NCBI GenBank assembly: GCA_963742715.1
Contig: CAVUMR010000001.1
Location: forward strand, 1,426,001-1,490,000
Direction: 5' to 3'
DNA from: CAVUMR01 sp963742715
Lineage (GTDB): Bacteria; Actinomycetota; Actinomycetes; Mycobacteriales; Micromonosporaceae
Length of the DNA: 64,000 bases
The position numbers and the translations under genes are program-made. The notes below the pieces were generated by a model. That model worked only from the letters and a program-made list of their open reading frames with translations, did no database searches and was not told where the DNA came from. How positions within the stretch are numbered: position 1 is the stretch's first letter; each line of letters opens with the position of its first letter. Below, in pieces: positions 58,441 through 64,000 of this stretch.

Positions 58441-59106
58441 GTGGGAGATATCCGGTTCACCGGTGGGCTACTCGGCATGACCGACAGCGCCCGATATCTC
58501 GGCATCCCGCGCCAGACCTTTCATCGTTGGGCACGCGGATATGAGCGCGGTGCGCCTCTCATTCACGTCCTCCACCCGGAGAATCCTCGTGAGGCACGAG
58601 TACCGCTGATCGCGCTGGCCGAGGCGTGGGTGCTCTGGGCACTGCGCGATGCCGGTGTCCGTCCACAACGGATCCGGCCTGCCCTCCAGCGTCTCCAGGC
58701 GGAATTCGGCCGGGAATACGTACTTGTATCCCCGGAGCTCGCGACCGACGGCATAGACGTGCTGTGGGACTTTTCCCGGACGGAGGAGGGTGCTGGCCTC
58801 ATCGAGGGCCGCACCGGCCAACACGTGATCCGCGAAATCGTCGCCGACTACCTGCAGTACATCGCACGTGCGGACGACTGTTATCCCCAGTACCTGTCGC
58901 TTCGACATTGCGAGCCGTCGAAGGTCGTCATTGATCCGCACAGAGCATTTGGGCAACCGATCTTCGAGGGCAGCCGGACACGCGTTGCCGACGTGGCCGG
59001 AATGCTGAAGGCGGGTGAGAGCCCTGGAGTCATCGCAGACGAACTCGGTGTCAGCGTGGACGACGTCCGCACCGCCGCGCGCGTCGTCTTGGGCCACGCC
59101 GCCTGA
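58441..59106 (+). CDS. VapB45-like antitoxin: HTH plus DUF433
   Basis: 221 residues. N-terminal MerR-like helix-turn-helix (GMTDSARYLGIPRQTFHRWA), a helical middle and a C-terminal DUF433 domain (FGQPIFEGSRTRVADVAGML, then GVIADELGVSVDDVRTAARV). This layout matches VapB45-type antitoxins, which autorepress and neutralise the PIN-like toxin encoded downstream. GTG 58441 has GAGGAGG 5 bases upstream; the long frame from 58282 is artefactual. Base composition falls below that of neighbours toward the toxin, suggesting transfer. Confidence 0.85.
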   Translation: MGDIRFTGGLLGMTDSARYLGIPRQTFHRWARGYERGAPLIHVLHPENPREARVPLIALAEAWVLWALRDAGVRPQRIRPALQRLQAEFGREYVLVSPELATDGIDVLWDFSRTEEGAGLIEGRTGQHVIREIVADYLQYIARADDCYPQYLSLRHCEPSKVVIDPHRAFGQPIFEGSRTRVADVAGMLKAGESPGVIADELGVSVDDVRTAARVVLGHAA

Positions 59107-59482
59107 GTTCTATCTCGATGAGAACAGCGTTAGTAGGACTATCCGACGATTCCTGATGGATCTCGGGTATGACGTCCATACTCCCGGCGAACTATTCGGA
59201 TCCAGAAATGAAGCGTACGGCGCACCCGACGAGGAATGGCTTCGGCTCATCAGAGGTACAGGGTGGGCGGTTATCGGAAGAGACGCAAGGATCGCCCAGC
59301 GCCCCATAGAGCTCGCGGCATACAAAGCCGCACGCGTGCACATGTTCCTGCTGCCAGGTGAAGCGATGATCCAGGATCTCGTTGACTTGCTCGCGGCATC
59401 GTTGGTTGACATTTGCACCACGTGGTCAACCAAGCGGCACGCAATCTGGCGAGTTACCAGATCCGGTCTCCGCCGACTGTGA
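59048..59482 (+). CDS. VapC45-like PIN-domain toxin (start uncertain)
   Basis: 144 residues from GTG 59048 (155 from GTG 59015). The conserved part starts at PPEFYLDENSVSRTIRRFL, only after the antitoxin stop, and includes GAPDEEWLRLIRGTGW and AVIGRDARIAQRP: the acidic residues of DUF5615/VapC45-like PIN RNases. No ATG/GTG/TTG lies right before the conserved part, so translation must start inside the antitoxin gene or at a non-standard codon (ACG 59096). The overlap implies coupled synthesis. GC content is visibly lower than the window average. Confidence 0.75.
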   Translation: MSAWTTSAPPRASSWATPPEFYLDENSVSRTIRRFLMDLGYDVHTPGELFGSRNEAYGAPDEEWLRLIRGTGWAVIGRDARIAQRPIELAAYKAARVHMFLLPGEAMIQDLVDLLAASLVDICTTWSTKRHAIWRVTRSGLRRL

Positions 59483-59602
59483 TCGGCTGAAAGATTCAGG
59501 CATCTGGCAGAACGCAATGTCTCCGGTCGCCGCGGTCGCGCTCGCGGACCGTCTGACCTGGTGCGTTCGCCACCTGCGGTGCGCCGGCAGTACGGTCCGG
59601 GC

Positions 59603-60148
59603 ATGCCGCCCTGTCTCGACGTGTACATCTGGATCCCGCGGCCGACCGCCGAGTGCTTCGACCGGTTCGTCGATCGCTTCGTCGACGCGGGGAATCCTCC
59701 GGACGACAGGCTGGCGGCTTTCCGGCGGGTGTACGTCCAGCACGGTGGTACCGACGAGGACCGACGGTTGCTCACCGAACTCAGCGCGGACGGCGAGGGC
59801 GGTCCAGTCACGCTCTACCTCAGGGCCCGCGGGTACCACGAGGCGATCATCGCCAGTACCGACGAGGACGCCGCCGTGTTCGGGCTCGGACTGGACGACC
59901 CCGACAACGCTCCGGAGACGCTGGAGGTTGCCGGCGAGCTCCTCCGGACCCTGCGGAACGAGTTCGCGGCACCGGCTTTCGGCGCCCCGGCTCTCGCGGC
60001 CCCGGCTCTCGCGGCCCCGGCTCTCGCGGCCCCGGCTCTCGCGGCGCCGGCGGGAGTCGCCGGGGTCGAGCTGCCCCCGCCGCACACGCGGGCCGAATGG
60101 CTCGAAGACGATCGTGTACAGCTCCGCGTGGGAGAACCGGCCGGCTGA
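59603..60148 (+). CDS. Unknown protein with (APALA)n tract
   Basis: 181 residues from ATG 59603. N-terminal 110 residues look folded (CLDVYIWIPRPTAECFDRFV, VTLYLRARGYHEAIIASTDE). An elongated APALAAPALA tract from a 15-bp tandem repeat follows, then a short acidic tail. No family recognised; similar short proteins occur as orphan genes in Micromonosporaceae. No clear RBS, so the start is tentative. Confidence 0.6.
   Translation: MPPCLDVYIWIPRPTAECFDRFVDRFVDAGNPPDDRLAAFRRVYVQHGGTDEDRRLLTELSADGEGGPVTLYLRARGYHEAIIASTDEDAAVFGLGLDDPDNAPETLEVAGELLRTLRNEFAAPAFGAPALAAPALAAPALAAPALAAPAGVAGVELPPPHTRAEWLEDDRVQLRVGEPAG
59984..60043 (+). repeat. 15-bp tandem repeat inside a CDS, four exact copies
   Basis: GCCCCGGCTCTCGCG is repeated four times, with one degenerate unit before it (59969-59983). 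The period keeps the frame and encodes APALA. Confidence 0.9.
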
Positions 60149-60223
60149 GTTCCCGGGCCTACCCGGCCACGAGTCCGGGCCGACCGCTTCGCGGTCCACG
60201 CTGCGCGGTCCCGTCAATCGGGT

Positions 60224-60787
60224 CTACTCGCGCGTGAGCCCTGGCGGGAGGGCGTCTTCGTCTGGCCCCACGGGACGGGCGTTGACCAGCGGATTGCGGT
60301 GCAGAGCGGAGACCAGGTCTGCGGTACCGCCGAGGTCGGTCCAGAGGTCGTCCCAGAGAGCGGATACGAGCCAGGAGCGATCGGCGGGGAAGAACAGGTC
60401 GGGCAGCGATCCCTCGCCGCGCATGTGACCGGTACGCCAGGTCAGGGCCTGTTCCGGCCCGGCTTCGACCAGCACATAGGGCCAGCGCCAGTAGAGGTAC
60501 ACCTTCGGAGCGGTGGGGAACACGATGTCGTGTGCACCGGTTTCGAGGTACCCCAACCACCAGGGCTGGTCAGGGGTGTGCCGTACGAGCTCCTCCACCA
60601 CGGCGCGTTCCTGGGCCTCCATGCCGACGCCGTCGGGCGAGTGGAAGGTGGCGTACGCGTCGAACACCGGCGGGATCGCCGTGGTGATCGATATGCCCTC
60701 CGTCGTCTTACCCGCGATCCAGGCGACGTCGCTAGCCGTACCGGTCCGCCAGGTTCGTCCGTCCTTGGTGACGTACATGGTGCCCAT
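60224..60787 (-). CDS. Uncharacterised protein
   Basis: 187 residues from ATG 60787 (ATG 60778 also possible); the frame upstream is not protein-like. Trp-rich and soluble: MYVTKDGRTWRTGTA, FHSPDGVGMEAQERAVVEEL, PWWLGYLETGAHDIVF and YWRWPYVLVEAGPEQALTW. Looks like a single alpha/beta domain, possibly of the immunity/SMI-like kind common in actinobacteria; this is a guess. Next to a cupin gene on the same strand. Confidence 0.62.
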   Translation of the reverse strand: MGTMYVTKDGRTWRTGTASDVAWIAGKTTEGISITTAIPPVFDAYATFHSPDGVGMEAQERAVVEELVRHTPDQPWWLGYLETGAHDIVFPTAPKVYLYWRWPYVLVEAGPEQALTWRTGHMRGEGSLPDLFFPADRSWLVSALWDDLWTDLGGTADLVSALHRNPLVNARPVGPDEDALPPGLTRE

Positions 60788-60917
60788 CCAAGCCGAGGCG
60801 TCCGTCGATTGCGCCCCAATTCGGCCGTGGTCGCGACGTGGAGCGGACCACGGTGTGCCGTTCCCGGATGGCGTACGGCGCGCCGGCCCGAGCGGGCAGT
60901 CGGCGGCAAAGGCCTGT

Positions 60918-61262
60918 CTACTCTTGCCCGACGATGTCGACCGAGATCTCCACGGCTGGAATCGTTCCTGTGTTCTCGAGCCAGTGGGTCGTGTTCCGAT
61001 CCTCGGGCCAGCCCACTCCAGGCCCATACTCCGTCGCGACCCCGCTTCGATGGTCGGTGATCGTTCCCTGCAAGATGTAGGCGGTGCCTGGTCTGCCCTT
61101 ATGGTCGTGAATCGGACCGAAGACGCCTCCAGGCTCGATGGTCACCATGCGCATTCGAAGTTGGCGCCCGGCCAGGCCCTCGATCTCCTGGTGCAGGTCA
61201 ACCGTGGTGAGGACCTGCACCGCGACACCTCTCGTCTCAGGTGTCACTTGTTCGTTGCTCAT
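60918..61262 (-). CDS. Cupin-domain protein
   Basis: 114 residues, a single cupin barrel. Metal-site pattern FGPIHDHKGRPGTAYILQG and a second half with WPEDRNTTHWLENTG. Small cupins of this type act as dioxygenase-like or sensor proteins; function not predictable. ATG 61262 with GGGGAGGAG upstream. 130 bp upstream of the preceding unknown gene in transcription direction. Confidence 0.85.
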   Translation of the reverse strand: MSNEQVTPETRGVAVQVLTTVDLHQEIEGLAGRQLRMRMVTIEPGGVFGPIHDHKGRPGTAYILQGTITDHRSGVATEYGPGVGWPEDRNTTHWLENTGTIPAVEISVDIVGQE

Positions 61263-61758
61263 CGTCGTCTCCTCCCCGTACTCCCAGGCCTGTCGCGGCC
61301 GTCAACACGCTCGATGACCACGGCGTCTCCTTAGCAGTGCGGTGTTCGCCGCCTGCGGACAGGTCGATGGCGTCGACCGCGGCGGACAGCTCGCAGGTAC
61401 ATCCTCGATAGTGAGATCGCCTCGTCGGAGCTGTGATCCATCATCCGGCGCTGATCCGTAGCGGATCGAAGGAAACTCGACATCGTCGGCGGCCGGCCGG
61501 GGTCATTCGTCGTCGGCCAGGACCTGGAGGTGATCGGCGCACGCGCTAGGAGGCTGCCGAGTACGGCCTTGCTCTTCTCCGTGGCTCGCAGCGATGGCGG
61601 CCGATGACCACGGTCGACCGGCGGCAGCCCGGTTAGTCCGACGAGCCGCCGATGATCAGCACGATCAGCGCCGCGAGATCGGCGTGGTAACCAGCACCGG
61701 ACAAGGCGCTCCGGGTCACCGTGGAGAAGCGTTTCGCCTGGTCACAGGCTTGTACTGG
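61263..61758. other. Gene-free stretch between cupin gene and tRNA-Ala
   Basis: No frame in this 496-bp stretch looks like a complete protein. All frames are short and interrupted; the only longer one (61594-61785 plus) runs into the tRNA and ends in the typical tRNA-antisense WWRRGDLNP. It may contain remnants of decayed genes. Confidence 0.5.
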
Positions 61759-61831
61759 TGGAGACGAGGGGACTTGAACCCCTAACCCCCGCCTTGCAAA
61801 GGCGGTGCTCTGCCAATTGAGCTACGCCCCC
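61759..61831 (-). tRNA. tRNA-Ala (anticodon TGC)
   Basis: 73 nt: acceptor GGGGGCG/CGTCTCC (with G-U pairs), D-arm GCTC-AATTGGC-AGAGC, anticodon arm CGCCT-TTGCAAG-GCGG and T-arm AGGGG-TTCAAGT-CCCCT. CCA not encoded. Confidence 0.94.
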
Positions 61832-61949
61832 GGCGCTGCGCCTACAGGGTACCCACCCAGGACGTGACCTGAGCTGGTCCCGGACCGCGCCTCATCGCGT
61901 ACACCCGGATCGGGTGCCGGATGGCGCGGCGGCGGACGGGTCGAGGTGA

Positions 61950-62075
61950 CTACCGCAGGTCAGGTGCGGTGGTCGCCTCGTGCCAGAGCGCCCGCTCGTC
62001 GTTGGCGTCCTTGACCTTCTTCGCCACCAGCGCGGCCAGGCCGATCAGGCCGACGAGGATGAGCAGCTTCTTCAT
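61950..62075 (-). CDS. DLW-39 family small protein
   Basis: 41 residues: a basic start MKKLLILVGLIGLAALVAKK forming one short hydrophobic helix, then KDANDERALWHEATTAPDLR. The ALWHEAT segment matches the DLW-type motif of this tiny actinobacterial family found next to tRNA genes near gyrA; here the first residue is Ala rather than Asp. ATG with GAGGGGA upstream. Located between tRNA-Ile and tRNA-Ala on the same strand. Function unknown. Confidence 0.85.
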   Translation of the reverse strand: MKKLLILVGLIGLAALVAKKVKDANDERALWHEATTAPDLR

Positions 62076-62137
62076 GGTCGGGTGTTCCCCTCATCGGACG
62101 GGGCACGAGGCCCCTCATCGTGATCGGGCACAGGGGG

Positions 62138-62211
62138 TGGGGCTAGCTGGAATCGAACCAGCGACCTCATCGTTATCAGCGATGCGCTCTAACCGACTGA
62201 GCTATAGCCCC
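62138..62211 (-). tRNA. tRNA-Ile (anticodon GAT)
   Basis: 74 nt: acceptor GGGGCTA/TAGCCCC, D-arm GCTC-AGTCGGTTA-GAGC, anticodon arm CATCG-CTGATAA-CGATG and T-arm GCTGG-TTCGATT-CCAGC. CCA not encoded. Follows the DUF3566 gene as in other actinobacteria. Confidence 0.95.
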
Positions 62212-62331
62212 GGGACGCGAGGAGCAAGGTTACCGTACGCGCCAGGTGGCCCAAAATCCGGGCCAGCGCACGGGTACGAGCCGTCCGGCCGCCATATTCC
62301 AGCTGGTGCGGCCCCTCCTCACGGGCCGTCC

Positions 62332-62364
62332 GAGCGGGAACTTCGAGCGGGCACTTCGAGCAGG
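62332..62364. repeat. 13-bp tandem repeat GAGCGGGAACTTC
   Basis: GAGCGGGAACTTC-GAGCGGGCACTTC-GAGCAGG, about 2.5 units, in the short gap between the DUF3566 gene and tRNA-Ile. Confidence 0.6.
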
Positions 62365-62377
62365 CCGTACCCGCGGG

Positions 62378-63010
62378 TCAGTCCCGCTCGGACAGCGTGA
62401 GTTCGATGCCTCCCACGAGATCCGCGCAGACGTTGTAGATGAACGCGCCGAGCGTGGCCAACGCGGTGAACAGCACCATGTTGACCACCCCGAGCAGCGC
62501 GGCCGTACCGATGACGCCCTTGGCCGTGATCTGCAGGTCGAAGCCCTTCGTCTCGCCGGTCGAGCCGATCAGCGAGGTCAGCGTCTTGTTGACGCTGTCG
62601 AAGACCCCCATCGCGTCCAGCGCCAGGTACAGCACCGCGGTCGCGACCACCATCACGATGAACAGCACCAGCGCCACCGCGAACGAGAACTTCATCATCG
62701 ACCACGGGTCGATGCGCTTGAGGTGCAGTCGCGCCCGCCGCGGCCCACGGGAAGCAGCCGCCGACACGGTCGCCCGCGCCGCGCGTACCGCATCGGCAAC
62801 CTGGGTCCGGGCGGCGCCCGGCTGTGGTGCGGCGGTGCCGTTGCCCGGACCTGATGGTGGCGGCTGCATGCCGGGGGGCCGGACGAATTTCGTCGAGCCG
62901 GCCTCGGCGGGCACGGCAGCGCGACCCACTACGGCCCGGCCAGCCTGCGCGGGCCCCCGCGCCGCTGAACCGGAGCGACCGGCCGAGTCGTGCGTCTGCG
63001 CCTCAGTCAT
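62378..63010 (-). CDS. DUF3566 membrane protein
   Basis: 210 residues. Disordered Pro/Ala/Gly-rich N-terminal 90 residues, then the DUF3566 domain (ARLHLKRIDPWSMMKFSFAV) with two membrane helices (about 107-133 and 165-192) and NVCADLVGGIELTLSERD at the end. Always found next to gyrA in actinobacteria; function unknown. Its ATG lies 3 bp from the gyrA stop, so it is co-transcribed with gyrA. Confidence 0.93.
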   Translation of the reverse strand: MTEAQTHDSAGRSGSAARGPAQAGRAVVGRAAVPAEAGSTKFVRPPGMQPPPSGPGNGTAAPQPGAARTQVADAVRAARATVSAAASRGPRRARLHLKRIDPWSMMKFSFAVALVLFIVMVVATAVLYLALDAMGVFDSVNKTLTSLIGSTGETKGFDLQITAKGVIGTAALLGVVNMVLFTALATLGAFIYNVCADLVGGIELTLSERD

Positions 63011-63013
63011 CCG

Positions 63014-64000
63014 TCAGTCCTGTTCCTCAGGCTCGTCTGCGTTGCGGGTGATACCCACTAGCGTGACGCCCGCCGGCAGGTCAATCAATTTGACCCCCAT
63101 TGTGTTCCGGTCTCGCGTACGCCGTACAGGTTTCACCGGGGTGCGTATCACACCACCATTGGACGTGATTGCGAACAGTTCGTCCTCCGGGCTCACCGCG
63201 ACCGCCCCGACCAGCCCACCACGTCGAGATGTGATCTTCGCAGTAAGTACGCCCTTGCCGCCACGGTTCTGGCTGGGGTACGCATCCACCGGAGTGCGCT
63301 TGGCGTAACCGCCACCAGTGGCCACGAGGATGTCCATACCCTCGCGCACCACCTCCATGGTGAGCAACTCGTCCTCACCGGTGAAGCGCATGCCGATCAC
63401 GCCGGAGGTGGCCCGGCCCATCGGCCGCAGCGCGTCGTCGGTCGCCTTGAACCGGATCGCCTGCGCGGCCCGGCTGACCAGCAACAGGTCGTCCTCGGAC
63501 CCGATCAGCGCGGCGCCCACCAACTCGTCCTCGTCCCGCAGGTTGATCGCGATGATGCCGCCGGAGCGGGCCGAGTCGAAGTCCTCCAGCCGGGTCTTCT
63601 TGACCAGACCTTCCTTCGTGGCGAGTACGAGGTACGGATACACCTGGTAGTGCGGGATCTCGATGACCTGCGCGATGTGCTCGTCCGGTTGGAACGCGAG
63701 CAGGTTCGCCACGTGCTGACCGCGCGCCGCGCGGTTGGCCTCCGGCAACTCGTACGTCTTCGCCCGGTACACCCGGCCCTTGTTCGTGAAGAACAGGATC
63801 CAGTCGTGGGTGGAGCAGGTGAAGAAGTGGCTGACCAGGTCGTCCTGTCGGAGCTGCGCGCCCTGTACGCCCTTGCCACCGCGCTTCTGCGAGCGGTACA
63901 GGTCGACCTTGGTGCGCTTGGCGTACCCGCCGCGGGTGATCGTGACGACCACGTCCTCCCGCGCGATCAGGTCCTCCATGGACACGTCGCCGTCGTACGG
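63014..64000 (-). CDS. gyrA: DNA gyrase subunit A, C-terminal part (cut by window edge)
   Basis: About 329 residues of the C-terminal DNA-wrapping beta-pinwheel are visible; the breakage-reunion domain lies beyond the window. The GyrA box appears as SQKRGGKGVQG, with a second blade version SQNRGGKGVLT. Repeated blade motifs GGYAKRT, GGIIAINLRDEDELV and TMGVKLIDLPAG are present. It introduces negative supercoils with GyrB. Ends just before the DUF3566 gene. Confidence 0.96.
   Translation of the reverse strand, partial: PYDGDVSMEDLIAREDVVVTITRGGYAKRTKVDLYRSQKRGGKGVQGAQLRQDDLVSHFFTCSTHDWILFFTNKGRVYRAKTYELPEANRAARGQHVANLLAFQPDEHIAQVIEIPHYQVYPYLVLATKEGLVKKTRLEDFDSARSGGIIAINLRDEDELVGAALIGSEDDLLLVSRAAQAIRFKATDDALRPMGRATSGVIGMRFTGEDELLTMEVVREGMDILVATGGGYAKRTPVDAYPSQNRGGKGVLTAKITSRRGGLVGAVAVSPEDELFAITSNGGVIRTPVKPVRRTRDRNTMGVKLIDLPAGVTLVGITRNADEPEEQD

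Noticed and set aside
61594..61785. 63-residue frame ending WWRRGDLNP
   Set aside because: The end is the well-known artefact of translating across an antisense tRNA.

Overview
The window is a contiguous piece of a high-GC actinobacterial chromosome. It looks like a Micromonosporaceae-type organism, and the dense use of GTAC/GGTACC words would fit a genus such as Actinocatenispora, although the genus is an inference. The order gyrA – DUF3566 gene – tRNA-Ile – DLW-39 – tRNA-Ala at the right end, and ppiA – rhomboid – crgA – DUF881 – sortase – pabA – pknB – pknA – pbpA – rodA – pstP – fhaB – fhaA – tRNA-Leu in the middle, is the conserved neighbourhood of the actinobacterial replication origin. 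dnaA and oriC are therefore expected just beyond the right edge.

Layout. 1–14.3 kb is part of a type VII (ESX-like) secretion locus. It holds two small WXG100-like proteins, an EspC-like protein, a lipoprotein, an 851-residue WXG-type protein, a three-P-loop EccC ATPase, the EccD channel, a Pro-rich ParA/MinD-like ATPase and two accessory proteins. EccB, EccE and mycosin are not in the window. 14.3–15.6 kb holds adenosine deaminase and tRNA-Leu(CAG). 15.7–24.6 kb is the FHA / PP2C / SEDS / PBP / Ser-Thr kinase operon for cell-wall growth control, with overlapping or tightly packed genes. 24.7–32.5 kb holds pabA, a class E sortase with a tiny membrane partner, DUF881, crgA, thiolase, a PH-domain protein, rhomboid and cyclophilin. 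The 650-bp crgA–thiolase gap carries three inverted pairs of DnaA-box-like 9-mers.

32.6–38.7 kb is a mixed stretch: a membrane-anchored helical-repeat protein, pirin with an AT-rich palindromic operator, CorA, an aminotransferase, a lipoprotein, a 32-bp tandem repeat and a PEBP-like protein. 38.8–47.8 kb is an acyl-CoA/branched-chain catabolic regulon: acyl-CoA dehydrogenase, carboxyltransferase, biotin carboxylase, HMG-CoA lyase and a TetR repressor. The same AACGNTCGTT site lies before the carboxyltransferase, the biotin carboxylase and the repressor, so the split clusters look co-regulated. Between them lies a block of exported proteins: a triple-domain chaplin-like protein, a secreted Val/Pro-rich protein and a prokaryotic phospholipase A2.

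47.8–58.3 kb carries an NCS1 permease, a CPPIC-repeat surface protein, VanZ-like and mycothiol-dependent proteins, an SGNH hydrolase, prolyl-tRNA synthetase beside a YbaK-type editing protein, a GNAT, a HemK-like methyltransferase and a DinB-family protein. 58.4–61.8 kb looks accessory: a VapBC45-like toxin–antitoxin pair of visibly lower GC, small unknown genes, a cupin and a gene-free stretch. 61.8–64 kb returns to the conserved tRNA–gyrA region. Starts were often moved from the longest ORF to the codon with a ribosome binding site or the family N-terminus; each case is noted.
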